Positions 21,362 through 33,699 of a stretch of 64,000 nucleotides of DNA are shown one piece after another. Numbering within the stretch: the first letter of the stretch is position 1; each line of letters starts with the position of its first letter. This stretch comes from Siphonodentalium dalli. Lineage: Eukaryota; Mollusca; Scaphopoda; Gadilida; Siphonodentaliidae. Made by a program: the position numbers and the translations under genes. The notes beneath the pieces were generated by a model, which searched no databases, had not been told where the DNA came from, and was given only the letters and a program-made list of their open reading frames with translations. The DNA lies in the NCBI GenBank assembly GCA_032622095.1, contig CP136068.1:133495989-133559988 (forward strand). Reading direction: 5' to 3'.

Positions 21362-22300
21362 ATATGAGTGAATATGTGGATATATCATAGTTAGTATGTG
21401 GATATATCATAGTTAGTATGTGGATATATCATAGTTAGTATGTGGATATATCATAGTTAGTATGTGGATATATCATAGTTAGTATGTGGATATATCATAG
21501 TTAGTAGATGAGATATGTTCTGAATATGTGGATATATCATAGTTAGTAGATGAGATATGAGTGAATATGTGGATATATCATAGTTAGTAGATGAGATATG
21601 TTCTGAATATGTGGATATATCATAGTTAGTAGATGAGATATGAATATGTGGATATATCATAGTTAGTAGATGAGATATGAATATGTGGATATATCATAGT
21701 TAGTAGATGAGATATGTTCTGAATATGTGGATATATTATAGTTAGTAGATGAGATATGTTCTGAATATGTGGATATATCATAGTTAGTAGATGAGATATG
21801 TTCTGAATATGTGGATATATCATAGTTAGTAGATGAGATATGTTCTGAATATGTGGATATATCATAGTTAGTAGATGAGATATGTTCTGCTATATGAGTG
21901 AATATGTGGATATATCATAGTTAATATGTGGATATATCATAGTTAGTAGATGAGATATGTTCTGAATATGTGGATATATCATAGTTAGTAGATGAGATAT
22001 GAGTGAATATGTGGATATATCATAGTTAGTAGATGAGATATGTTCTGAATATGTGGATATATCATAGTTAGTAGATGAGATATGAATATGTGGATATATC
22101 ATAGTTAGTAGATGAGATATGAATAAGTGGATATATCATAGTTAGTAGATGAGATATGTTCTGAATATGTGGATATATCATAGTTAGTAGATGAGATATG
22201 TTCTGAATATGTGGATATATCATAGTTAGTAGATGAGATATGTTCTGCTATATGAGTGAATATGTGGATATATCATAGTTAGTAGATGAGATATGTTCTG
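21362..22300. repeat. Satellite array with higher-order structure
   Basis: Repeats of GAATATGTGGATATATCATA followed by GTTAGT, either directly repeated (about 22 bp) or extended with AGATGAGATATGTTCT to 42 bp. The order of short, long and GAGTGAATATG variants recurs: the block from 21518 is repeated almost exactly from 21960, giving a 442-bp higher-order period. The array lies between AATATGAGTGAATATG at 21362 and GCTTGAGACATAC at about 22300. Open minus-strand frames here are repeat artefacts. Confidence 0.95.
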
Positions 22301-22721
22301 CTTGAGACATACAGTTCGTAAAAGCTATGATATTACAACTTTGTGCTACATAATTATATGTGCTGTTAAGTTTTGACAGAAAATAGTGTATAACAAATGT
22401 TAAAGCTGCTGCCATTTTTTGTTCTGTGGTAGCCGTTACGAGTGCCACCAACACATATCATCTAATAACTATGATACACTATCATATTCACTCATATTCA
22501 ACGTTGAGGAAATTCCAGCGACACGAATATGCCATGTGTCATTTCTACACAATTTTTTTAAAAGATCTAATGTAACATATATTGTATAGCATATACACAA
22601 TTGTTCTAAGAGTGAATATATCGCTACTTCACACACCATGCATCGATAATGAATTGACAAATATTGTATATTTTGTTAAATTATGAAATATGATATCTTG
22701 GTTTGTATATATTTACCAAGT

Positions 22722-22815
22722 GACAATTTCTTCAAACCATATATTCGGCGCTAAATGGCATAATGTCGGAAAAGCAACAACGGGCTGATAAAATTAAATC
22801 ATTCTTAGAATGCAT
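22722..22815 (-). repeat. Right arm of the 2.8-kb spaced inverted repeat
   Basis: Inverted match of 19975-20081 (AACCATATATTCGGCGCTAA and flanks). Confidence 0.8.
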
Positions 22816-22819
22816 ATAG

Positions 22820-24470
22820 GCTGCACGGGTTCTGAAGAATGAACATAAAAATATATTTTTCGGTTGGCTGGTATTTGAATTTTGGGTGGGTATATTGGGG
22901 TGAAGTTTCAAAGTTTCAAATTCTAATAATTGTATGGCCTTTCATGAATGACTTGGAAGTTCCTTTTGAAACCAGATTTTGAAAGACATCGATGCAAATA
23001 ACAATAAATTTTCGTCTTTTAAATTGAAGAAGCTAAACTTACAGCTATTCACTAGACCGCTATATTTTTTATTACACAGCACATTTTACAACTAGTTTGC
23101 ATGCACAAGAAATGTAGCGTCTGCTGAAAATACCCTTTATCATAAAACTTATGTGGGTGCATAATACTGCGACAGAAATCCAATCAAAAAGCCTATAGAA
23201 ACGCAACAGACGACAGCATGCAGATACAGATCTTCATGGTGTTGAATTTGAATTGAATTGTAATGTTAGTGCACATTTAGCGACCAAGAAAAACACATTT
23301 CCACGCACTTATTGATCGGGACAATGGCGGTGTATACAAAAGCTAAAAACTGTCAATTTGTTATTCATGGTCATACAGAGGAGAAGTGTACATATTCTAA
23401 TCTAATATGGCCTCCAACAATGACTGTCTATTTAAAAGCTAAAATGCAGTCATTTTAGTTGCGCGCATATAGATAAGAATTAACGTATTATAATGTGTCG
23501 TGCACGTAGGCAATTATTGCTCATTTTCGGGAACAAAGTGCATCATATGCCCAAGGTATATAACATAACCACTTTGATGCTGGATCACAATTTCCAGCAA
23601 TAGGGTATAATTGCTCAAAGCCAATTATCCTGTATGTGAACCATTGAATGCGAAGTAAGTTCCACATATAAATACAGTAACAATCTTTGATCAATCAAGC
23701 TCGAGTTGCTCACTTTGTAGATATATAGCTAAGTGGTTAAATAATTAAAAAAAACATGCACCCACGTATTCACAGTTTGTGCATATTCAGGTCCCTGACT
23801 CAAAATTAGTCATAACACTATAAGTACCCATATATGTCTCACATAGTGTTTTACACTTAGTGCTGTGACTAATATTGTGTCTAGGACCTGTGAGTACATG
23901 TGTGTACCCATATCACACTGTATATGTATACGTGCATGGCGAAGTATATCACAACCGCAGTGCATGCAATCACGCGCGCCTGCATAATTATATGATATAC
24001 AGTAGGAGAACTAACAAATAAAGATACACATGCGGAAATGGAATAAAAAAAAAGAACGACAACAAAACCAACATATTATATACACTTTAGTCTGACTGAC
24101 GGCGTCAGGTTACTACGTTTTCAGACCTTCGAAAAATTGGACAAGGAACCAGTCAATTCAATATGAAACATTGGGTGGGCGCCAACAAATATACACTACA
24201 ATCATAGTCATACACAAACAGATAGCAGTAGACATTAATTCCATTTCAAACTTAAAAAAAAAAATATGAACTTCATAAAAGTCCCCGTAGTTTCTGATAT
24301 CGATGATCACATGCACTGTCACTTAAGGGTAGATCTATTGAGCACAACCATCGTAAATCACTGACTTGCAAATCATTATCTTTGAATGACAAGGAGAAGG
24401 TCAAATATTTGATCTTCTGATTGATTGCTCTCTTGTGATCGTTGTTCGACACATTCCAACACCCTATCAC
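22820..24470. other. No gene seen
   Basis: AT-rich; no repeat, RNA or coding support. Confidence 0.5.
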
Positions 24471-24476
24471 CAATGG

Positions 24477-24760
24477 TGGCATGGGGTCAGCTGGTAAGAT
24501 GTATTAAACAACAATAACCCGTCCAGCGATGCCGAAGCTGGTTCGAATCCAGATAAGAGCGGATTTGTGATCAATTCATGGGGATGGGAACCCGGTTCGT
24601 GTATTTGGGCAATGTTGTCAGTTGCTTTCCAGAGGCCACTGGTGTCTGCGTCTAGTGTAGTGATTTCTTTCTTTCTTTCAAGCGTACCACCGACAACGCC
24701 GTGATAACTGTGACTGCCTGTGCCGAGCCATGATCGTTTACTGTATAAATTTCTGTATAA
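24477..24760 (+). mobile_element. tRNA-derived SINE, copy 2
   Basis: A perfect B box, GGTTCGAATCC, lies at 24540-24550. It follows an A-box-like GGGGTCAGCTGGTAAG about 50 bp upstream. The core, GTATTTGGGCAATGTTGTCA then GTTGC, lies at 24601-24625. A short TTTC repeat (about 24665-24680) precedes ACCACCGACAACGCCGTGAT, shared with the 7.6-kb SINE. The spacing suits a tRNA-headed SINE rather than a working tRNA: no acceptor stem can be paired. Confidence 0.75.
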
Positions 24761-24919
24761 TCGCGCCAAACAGCACACCCTCGCGCGACAAATGATTTGG
24801 CAATAATAGTTGCTAGGTTTAGTAGGTTAGCACATCATTAAATTTGGGTACAACGAGATACTTAAAACACTGGTCTAACTGTGAACATACCACCGTTATA
24901 TATTTGTACCGAATACATA

Positions 24920-25173
24920 CAGTAATGCTCTAATTAATCGACCGCTTAACCACAGCAGAATTATGGGTAACTTTTCAGGATTTAGTCGGAAATATGGCTT
25001 TTTGCCATTCATCGGAAAGCTCTCGCCGAATCCTGAAAAGTTACCCATAATTCTGCTGTGGTTAAGCCGAGAGCTTTCCGATGAATGGCAACAAGCCATA
25101 TTTTCGACTAAATCCTGAAAAGTTACCCATAATTCTGCTGTGGTTAAGAGGTCGATTAATTAGAGCATTGCTG
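24920..25173. mobile_element. pogo/Tc1-like MITE with TA duplication, expanded
   Basis: TA at 24918-24919 and 25174-25175 flank ends CAGTAATGCTCTAATTAATC and GATTAATTAGAGCATTGCTG. Inside, the subterminal block AATCCTGAAAAGTTACCCAT appears three times, alternating in orientation, so the right half has been duplicated as a foldback. Compare the unexpanded 133-bp copy at 29874. Confidence 0.85.
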
Positions 25174-25179
25174 TATATT

Positions 25180-26000
25180 GAGCGAACATATCAAACGCAC
25201 GTTTAACTGTCCTATGTACAATATAACTAATAAAAATTGTCATCAAACGCATGCTTAACTGTTTTATGTACTTGATCATTTTAGCATGAAACTGAAATAG
25301 CGAATTCGTCACAAAACGTTCTATCTGAAAACAGAAAAGTGCAAATTGCTTAAAACCCGAAAGGTTTTCATCTATGCTATTCGACGACACATAGTTATTT
25401 CACATGACTGACCTAAAAAGTGCTTAGCAATTCACATATTATATCTAGGAATACACGTATTGAATGTCAAAAACATCAATTCAAATTTCCCAACGAAAAA
25501 GGAAAAGCCACATAAAACGTTTCAGCAATAAAGCATCGATATGTCAGCGGCTGTAAAACCCCAATAAATCAAAGCAAACATGCCACCAAAATATATGTAT
25601 GCACACGTTTGATGAACACCACAACAGCATCCTTCAGCTGCTTACCTATCAAATCGTTTAATATCGGTTTTATTGAGAGTTTACCAACATTTTGCTTTGG
25701 GCTATACTCTGTTCGGCTAATTAATGTTACCTGCACATATATCTGGATGGTTTGATTATCGTTTACCTGTTTGTATTCGAGGTCGTGAGAAGGTCTGCAT
25801 ACCCGAACTTATTTCCCCAGGTATGAGACAGGTATACGTCACATTATGGGCGACGTAAAGCTATACAAAGCTCACCGGAGATGAACCATATATAGTTATG
25901 AGGTATATAAATTCAGTTTTTATTAAGGCGTTGATGTACTTTGACAAATCGAGTAATTAAAGAATGATCAATGGAAGATTATCTCAGGGGCGATTCGCCT
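25180..26000. other. No gene seen
   Basis: AT-rich. A minus-strand frame at 25160-25390 has no support. A local repeat, CAAACGCAYGYTTAACTGT, occurs at about 25193 and 25244. Confidence 0.5.
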
Positions 26001-26004
26001 TTAA

Positions 26005-26577
26005 CCCTTTCTACATCTTCCGATTACAGTCCACCATTAACATGCTGATGATTATAGTTCTATACAACATACTCATTGACGAGTAGTTTTCTCAGATATC
26101 AGATACTGGGTCGTTTGTTGAACTTATTATTTAAACATTTAAGACTGACCTTTAATTGTACATTGTATATTAAGACCTCAATTGGAGCTTTTACAAATCA
26201 GATGGGTGTGTGGTATAGAGAGTCCCTTCCTGTCGCCAGTGGAACATTTCTTCAAATGTATTTGCTTAGATTGTATTTGTGTTGCGCTGTAACTGTCATC
26301 TTCTGTATTTCAACTTCTATCATTTGTACCATTTGTGTGAGAGGAGCAACTGTATCTTGTGCTCAGATATATTAAGCTGAGTTTAGCTTAATAGCTGTGT
26401 TTAAACTAAAACTAAACATTTCCCACCAGTGATTATGAATTGTACTGAAGTTTTATTGTCATTTCGTCTGGTTGTCGTCTGCTCATATAATCATTAATAC
26501 CCCTCCAAATGAATAATATACCATTCCATTGTATACTTGTATAAATGAATGAGATAATCCATTTAGTGTAGAAAGCG
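26005..26577 (+). mobile_element. TTAA-flanked MITE, family A, long variant
   Basis: TTAA at 26001-26004 and 26578-26581. It starts CCCTTTCTACATCTTCCG and has ACTCATTGACGAGTAGTTTT at about 26069. The right end carries GAGATAATCCATTTAGTG before TAGAAAGCG. At 573 bp it is more than twice the usual family length; the extra DNA (about 26160-26400) includes a frame open to 26375 with no recognisable domain. Confidence 0.65.
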
Positions 26578-26589
26578 TTAACACCATTT

Positions 26590-26900
26590 ATAATTTAAAG
26601 TGACACTCCGATGTCACGTTGTGGTGACCGAATGGGAGAAGAGAATAATTTTGCGCAAAGTACAGTATAGATATTTTCATAAATGTTATATACAAATGGG
26701 CAGCACGAACTGTCATTCTTATGTATGAATTATATGCAGAAACGTGCTTTGATGGAATCATTGTCGTTTGTTTGTCTGTGAAACATTCACTCAGAATTAA
26801 GTAGTAAATATTTACAATTGTGTTTAGTTTTGTGTTTTCAAAATTTTACGATAGGTGTGGTTAGAGTTTCGGCGAATAAGTTGAATGGTCCGTTCTTCCA
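26590..26900 (+). repeat. Dispersed repeat, copy 2 (pair of 18095-18400)
   Basis: Diverged match in the same orientation; begins directly after the MITE with TTTAAAGTGACACT. Confidence 0.5.
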
Positions 26901-27009
26901 GTGGACAATGTGTCGGGGTATACTCATATTTCAGTTTCATATTCACTTAAATAATCACATAATATGACTGCACATGTTTTCACATCCATCCCGGGCTTAA
27001 GGCATGAGT

Positions 27010-29035
27010 TCACGTGGGTCTAAAGCTGCATTGGTATTACCTCAAATGTTTAAAGAGTTTTGTTTGTTTTTAACGAGAGCACTATTCTGAAGTTTTATGG
27101 CACAAACGTTCAACAGAATTGTGACTCATACAATTTATGTATATATTACAATATATATGACGAGACCATATATCTCTATAGGTAGGAGATTTTCCATATC
27201 GAGATGTTAAGCCAAACGTGCATGCCTATGCATTAGTGGTATAATAAAACGCATAGTTGTGCGCAATTACCACAAACAGAAATATATATCCGCCCATTAC
27301 AGATTTCCGTTTAATAGCATATTATGTCATGAAAACGCTATACACCATCCGGGTGATTTAAGCATACAGTAATGCATATCCATCAGACTGCGATCGTCCT
27401 TTTGTGTTCAATGTTCCATTTGAGAAGTACACTAGTTTATAGTCGATGCAAACCCACAGATTGCCTGGATATGAGCCCATAAATTAAGCGATATGCGTTA
27501 AGGATTACTTAGTGTTGTAATGAAATGCATAGTTGTGGGTGAATCAAAGGACATAATATATATATCCACCAAATTATGGTCGTCGTTTCTGTACGGACAT
27601 GATATATACTTGGTTAGTATAGCTCAGAAAGTTTTTATGCGCCTGTGCAATACATCTACGACCGGGTGTTTGTCTGTATATAGGTTACACTGGTGTATAT
27701 AGGAGAGAATAAAATAGACACTGGGCCCTGATTGGTCAATAGCCTTGTGAGGTTTTAGCATTAAAAAATAATCACACCTCTTCCCCATGACTTCCCATAG
27801 GTAAAATAGCCATTGGCAAGTTTGAATTTTTTGGTGTGGTCTAAAATATGACAGTATTTTTTATGCGGTTCTGACACTAGTTGCGAAAACACCAGATTTA
27901 AAGACGAATTTCCTGCTAGACGGACATGATTTTTTTGCGTAAAAAGTTTCCCCAAATGTCAATTTTTCAGATTTAAAGAAAATATTGTACCCAAATTTAT
28001 ATTGCCAACAGTATCGTCCCAGATGGAAGGTCATGGCCATGCTGTCAACACATGGCGACAGGAGATAAATCATATCATCATATGGCAATAATTATCGACC
28101 TTGCAAAGCTAAGTTATACTCATGCATGCCAGAGATGTGATTGTGTGTGTGGCGGACATGCAACAATTGGCCACAGGATAGGCTGCGGGTGCTAATTGTG
28201 GAACAGGCAATTCATCATTGCGACGCAATCAAACCATGATGCAATATATATACCAAGGAAATGGCCACATATAAGCATTTGGCTTACTGCCAACTCCTTT
28301 TCTCTAATATTGATTTGTTAATTTCTTTATATCATGTATTATATGTGTATTCTTGAGAATAAAGTATTGTTTACACTAAAGCTATAAGTTATAACGTCGA
28401 ACCACTTGCTGCTTCTGATACCACACAATTCCGACGCATGTTAATGTCATCCCGAATAACAGACAAAATATATGCTTATTAACTAATACCTTATTCTATG
28501 GACACCTCGTCACGTCATGTCGAATGCAATAAGTTTCCCCTGATGAGAATTCATGTCATATTGTGTGAAGAGAACAACGCTCAATTACATCAACGCGCCA
28601 TCGATCCTCGTCGCCAGCCCCCCACAAGAACCCGATAATCTACTCAGGTCTGACGAAGTGTCCTTAATCATGCCGCTTTAATTGGACCTTATTCCCATGT
28701 TCAACAACACCACCGCACAATCCACATGTTGAACTCAACATGATTCTGACTGCCGCAAGTGCACGAAAAGGACCTACATGTACATGTAGATATGTTTCTT
28801 AAACTGATAAGGTGTCAACCTTCCAATTTCTAACTGCTGTCATTATTGAAACTGTCCAACTATAATATTTCCACCTAATGAAGAAATATCACTGTGACCA
28901 TCATTCTGGTTAGTTATGAAAATCCAACGTCCGAACATGAGACTAAAATAATAAAGGTTCATATTTGTGACTGAATCACACAATAGTCATTTGTGTCAAA
29001 GAGATTTAATGCTTCAAATTGTGACCTGCCTTATT
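27010..29035. other. No gene seen
   Basis: AT-rich; stops in all frames, only 60-75 codon frames, no repeats recognised. Confidence 0.5.
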
Positions 29036-29068
29036 AACTAACCCTTTCATGTCGGAAGCTGCGCTGGT

Positions 29069-29138
29069 TCCAGTGCATTCTCTTACATTTGCGAGTCTCC
29101 CATATAGGGAGCCTCGTATATATAACAGATTACACTTG
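29069..29138. repeat. Palindrome, variant centre CTCCC/GGGAG
   Basis: Outer arms are diverged (CCAGTGCATTCTCTTACATT). The inner stem reads GAG-T-CTCCC-ATATA-GGGAG-C-CTC, where the common family has CGACC/GGTCG. Both sides changed together, and the T/C mispair below is kept. AACCCTTTCATGTCGG lies about 30 bp upstream and may be the decayed end of a TTAA element. Confidence 0.8.
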
Positions 29139-29166
29139 CTTACAAGGTCGATGTAAATATTGTTAG

Positions 29167-29235
29167 GCCAATGCATTCTCTTATATACAAGACGCTCCCT
29201 ATGAGAGACTCGCATATATGAGAAAATGCATTGGC
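29167..29235. repeat. Palindrome, decayed variant centre
   Basis: Opposite orientation to the preceding one; the centre GCTCCCTATGAGAGACTC is a partly decayed CTCCC/GGGAG form. Followed by ACAGTG in place of ACAGGG. Confidence 0.75.
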
Positions 29236-29609
29236 ACAGTGTTTTCAATTTCAAGAAGCTCCAGTCATGGAAGGGATACGAATCAGCAATTATCAACTTT
29301 TGAAGTTTAGTGGATGTGGTCCTGTTAATATGTCGACAAGATGCATTACGCACTACGCGTTCATAAAACGATCCAGCGATAGCGATAGCTTCATTCCCGA
29401 TAGGCCATGTCTCCACTCTCCTCATGCTTGTCTCACGAAGTGTCATTATTCAAGTCGCATTCAAGTCGAAATCCACATAACCCACGGCTGGGACTCAACA
29501 CGATTCTCAAAGCGAAAATGACGTACATGTGGGTATGTGTCTCTGATGGAGAGGGGGTCACACTTCCAATTGCTGACTGCACTCATATAAAAATTGAGAT
29601 TTCCAACTT

Positions 29610-29683
29610 CGATAATCGATTCCGGTTCGATAAGCGATTCAAGTTCGATAAGAGATTCCGGTTCAATAAGCGATTCCGGTTCG
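29610..29683 (+). repeat. 18-bp minisatellite, four copies
   Basis: Unit GATTCCGGTTCGATAAGC with small variants. Period is a multiple of three, which explains open frames on both strands here. Confidence 0.9.
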
Positions 29684-29730
29684 ATATACATGTACACAAA
29701 GGAAGAGTTATATATGTACCCGATTCACTT

Positions 29731-29830
29731 ATCTGGGCAAGTTTGCCAGTAGCTGATCAGCCAGGAATCGAATGTGACGGGTAGTGCATTCGATTCCTGG
29801 CTGATCAGCTACTGGCAAACTTGCCCAGAT
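29731..29830. repeat. Perfect 44-bp-arm hairpin
   Basis: Arms 29731-29774 and 29787-29830 are exact reverse complements (ATCTGGGCAAGTTTGCCAGT at the left edge) separated by 12 bp. The outer arm sequence is the SINE core seen at 24.6 and 57.1 kb. Confidence 0.95.
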
Positions 29831-29873
29831 TTTAGGGTAGAGAATGTAATTCTATTTCTCATTATTTATTATA

Positions 29874-30006
29874 CAGTAATGCCCTAAATAATCGACTCCT
29901 TAACCACAGCAGAATTATGGGTAACTATTCAGGATTTAGTCTGAAATATGGCTTGTTGCCTTTCATAGGAAAGCTCTCAGTGAGTCGATTATTTAGGGCA
30001 TTACTG
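29874..30006. mobile_element. pogo/Tc1-like MITE, 133 bp
   Basis: TA at 29872-29873 and 30007-30008; ends CAGTAATGCCCTAAATAATC and GATTATTTAGGGCATTACTG. Shares the CTTAACCACAGCAGAATTAT block with the 24.9-kb copy. No coding capacity. Confidence 0.9.
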
Positions 30007-30009
30007 TAC

Positions 30010-31490
30010 ACAAGTATAATAATACCGAGACATATGAAGCGACGGAGAACATCACACCGCATGCATATATTGTATTTGTCGCGGCATCTCGGATAGCAGT
30101 TCGTTCGTGACGTAATCATGTTTCGCGCTGAATGAGATCACTGAACATGAATAGCGTTGAACCGGCAATTTCTCGAAGAATATCTCACGGAGAGGGCTCG
30201 ATTTGTTGACAAGCGAAAGCTCACTCACACAAATGCACTAACCAAAATTGAAGACCAAGTTCAAATGACATGCATAGTTTTAGTTGCAAGTTTAAGGGCC
30301 AAGGTGTGGTGGAATCGATTCTTGCACAATATATCAAGACCTAATAGGTCTAGATACTTCAAATTTTCATGCATAATTCAATGACCAAAAGGAAGATTAT
30401 GCTGAAATGTTAGGGACGTAGCTTAGGTGGGGGATGATGGCAGGGGTTTGGACGATTCTTATATGATACACATATGGCAATCCTAAACTCCCAACCAATT
30501 ATTGCCCATCGATACGCTGTTGGCCCACAACTCCAGTAGAATATAGTTGTATGTTCGCATGCGGACGTCCCCTCAATTATCGCCCCTTGAGATACGATGA
30601 TGGACCATCACTCTAGTGGAAGAGGAAGAGCCAGGTTGTCCATGAAACCATCGATTCGAGGATGAATCTAATTTACTCTCTCGGGCTCGTGACAGATGAG
30701 AGACAATTTCATCCCACGCATGCTAATTTCCGGCCCGTGATGAGACCGTATAACACACGGCCTGTATACAGCAATTCATGTCTGATTTACACAGGAACTC
30801 GGTGACCGAAATCAACGACGTACATGATTACATATGATGGCGGCCCATTCCATCATTCAAATATACCAAATAAATGTCAAAGGTTAATTCTTCTCCTCAC
30901 GCAGAAACCAACACCACATCAAAATAACCGCCGCTAGATCAGACAATTTACAAATGGGTGGTAACCCATGTCCAGTGGAAGAGAAATTAGTTTCAAACAG
31001 TTATGTCATTCAGAGAGCATGCAATAATTGGAAACCAGAATATTATGATCCCGCAATATTAAACTGTTAAAATGATGTCGTGGATTCTTCGAGAGAGCGG
31101 TCCGACAGCGGTCCGACCAGCGAAGCTGTCATAATTTCACGACATATAGCATATTTTATATGTTTTCAGCTGAGAAAAAGAAAACCTGCCATGTATAGAA
31201 CTACAAAGATAAGATTAATTCGCAATACATCACTTTTAGATTGGTTTCGCAAAAGTACATTCACGCTTGTCAGGACTATAAGTTGTGTTCTGTTTTAGCC
31301 ACGTCATTTTCCTAGACGTCTTAATTAACGGTTGTTTCACGAGGAAGGTACACCAATTAATTTGCACAATCTGAAATTGATGACATTTGACTCTCGGGTC
31401 CGTAACAGCGACTTACTTCCCAAATCGATAATAGTTGTGCGTTGTATTCACATTGTACCCATATGCAACAGGACCATGCAGGAATCTATG
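30010..31490. other. No gene supported
   Basis: A 75-codon plus frame at 30157-30384 has a charged start (ERARFVDKRKL) but a TTG initiator and no clear splice sites. Nothing else seen. Confidence 0.4.
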
Positions 31491-31494
31491 TCAC

Positions 31495-31860
31495 CAATCA
31501 AGCCTACGTCACCAATCAAGTCTCTAATCCAAAAGCGGTTTTGATTTAAAATTTGCTTAGAACATACAGTATAAATGTTTTCCTGAAACAATAAACTATA
31601 TAGTAAGTGAATTGTGTAAATTCACAGTGCACATACACAATCAATAATCGTTAAATTTACTCATATTTATATGAAATTTACAAGAAAAATAGGTATGGAC
31701 TGCGTAACGATTTTAAACATCACTCAGACCTCAACCATTTAATAGTTGTTCGTAAATTTCACATAACCCCATTCATAAGTACCCCCTTTGTGAGTACAAT
31801 TACGCCGACAACAAATATCTTGCTCAACCACTGCATGAGTTCCAGGTAGCCATTATCCAC
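31495..31860 (+). repeat. Dispersed repeat, copy 2 (pair of 7975-8390)
   Basis: Same block order as the 8-kb copy, running directly into the minisatellite array. Confidence 0.75.
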
Positions 31861-32200
31861 ACGTATGAAGCGACGGTTTAGATATCCCATTAGTGATGTA
31901 GGTTCCTGGACGCATGAAAAGACGGTTTAGAGATTCCATTAGTGATGTAGGTTCCTGGACGTATGAAGCGACGGTTTAGAGATTCCATAATGATGTAGGT
32001 TCCTGATCGTATGAAGCGACGGTTTAGAGATTCCATCAGTGATGTAGGTTCCTGGACGTATGAAGCGACGGTTTAGAGATTCCATTAGTGATGTAGGTTC
32101 CTGGACGTATGAAGCGACGGTTTAGAGATTCCATTAGTGATGTAGGTTCATGGACGTATGAAGCGATGGTTTAGAGATTCCATTAGTGATGTAGGTTACA
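31861..32200 (+). repeat. 49-bp minisatellite, first block, seven copies
   Basis: Unit CGTATGAAGCGACGGTTTAG, then AGATTCCATTAGTGATGTAG and GTTCCTGGA. Copies are 90% or more alike. The end runs into GTTACATTGGTGTAG. Confidence 0.95.
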
Positions 32201-32204
32201 TTGG

Positions 32205-33215
32205 TGTAGTCTTGTTATTGCGTCCAAATAACACATGCCAAATCACCTGTACTCACACAAATTGATGCACAAGGTTGCCAAGTTACACAACGTAGGTAAT
32301 TTTGAATGTATGCCATTCAGAATAGACGTGCAGTAATGATTATACAAATTATGTGTTTCGATTGCAATCCTTAACTGTGATCAATTGCCGCATATACCGG
32401 TATTTGTAATCTGTATCAACACTATTTAAAACGTCTAAACAGTGCGGAACTCAATTGATTAAATTGTGTTAGAGCTTTATATATCCAATTCAGATTGTAT
32501 GAATAAAATTCAATGTCAGCCGCTGTTATGAGGGACAAAACATAGATTGGAATGAACAGAAACTGTGCGAAACCTTAGAACAATCGGTAACAAATGATAA
32601 CATTTTATTCTAGTAACTTGTTTCTGTTTTCTGGGACCCCCTCAGCTTATGTGACTATGTGATGTAGGTGTTTGAACTATTGTGGGTGAACAGTTTAACA
32701 GGTAAATACCACTGGTATCAGACTACAACAATTACCAGTATATAGTTGAACGTTGTACCCATTTCCACTTATGTCAAATCCTTATTATTATTTATTAAAT
32801 AATGTAGGCAGGTGACTTTCATGCCATGGTGTTCGTGATGCGTTGATCGAACTGTCTTTAAGTGTCTTACTGTCACTTCGTGTGTCATGTTCGCCATGAC
32901 ATTGTATCAGATAGAAATTCAATGCAGCATACCCCAAACCCTCCAGGAGACTGAGAGTGACTTGCCTATGTCATGATTTTCATAACAAACACAAAACACA
33001 AGTTCCAACGGATGCTTAACGAGATTAACATTGTTATATACATGAAGTATCTAGTGAATTTTGCGGTCCTTTGTCATGAGACACTGAAATACACAATGGT
33101 AGACAATGTCAATCACTAGCTGATTCGATTTGAGATTCGATTCGATGTCGATATCAGGAAGGAGATTCGATATCGAGATTCGATTCGATGCAAAATCCCC
33201 GATTCGCAGATCCAT
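32205..33215. other. Unique DNA between minisatellite blocks
   Basis: AT-rich, no coding support. At 33122-33200 is a GATTCGAT-rich simple repeat just before the second block. Confidence 0.5.
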
Positions 33216-33217
33216 AT

Positions 33218-33690
33218 TTAGAGATTCCGTTAGTGATGTAGGTTCCTGTGCGTATGAAGCGATGGTTTAGAGATTCCATTGGTGATGTCGGTTCCTGGAC
33301 GTATGAAGCGACGGTTTAGAGATTCCATTAGTGATGTAGGTTCCTGGACGTATGAAGCGATGGTTTAGATATTCCATTAGTGATGTAGGTTCGTGGACGT
33401 ATGAAGCGACGGTTTAGAGATCCCATTAGTGATGTAGGTTCCTGGACGTATGCAGCGACGGTTTAGAGATTCCATTAGCGAGGTAGGTTCCTGGACGTAT
33501 GAAGAGACGGTGTAGATATTCCATTAGTGATGTAGGTTCCTGAACGTATATATGAAGCGACGGTTTAGAGATTCCATAATGAGGTAGGTTCCTGGTCGTA
33601 GGAAGCTACGGTTCAGAGATTCCATCAGTTATGTAGGTTCCTGGACGTATGCAGCGATGGTTTAGAGATTACCTTAGTGACGTAGTTTCC
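33218..33690 (+). repeat. 49-bp minisatellite, second block, about ten copies
   Basis: Same unit and orientation as 31861-32200, with more length variation (TATATATGAAGCG near 33547). The two blocks are 1 kb apart. Confidence 0.95.
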
Positions 33691-33699
33691 TTGCCATAT

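Noticed and set aside
21457-22102. Several 60-80 codon frames with repeated peptide units
   Set aside because: They are translations of the satellite, on one strand only and changing frame between units.
24540-24550. Perfect B box, possible tRNA gene
   Set aside because: No acceptor or anticodon stem pairs around it, and flanking sequence matches another SINE copy.
29006-29446. 146-codon minus-strand frame
   Set aside because: It runs through two decayed palindromes; no domain, no splice sites.
30157-30384. 75-codon frame with a charged start
   Set aside because: Non-ATG start, no splice signals, no family recognised.
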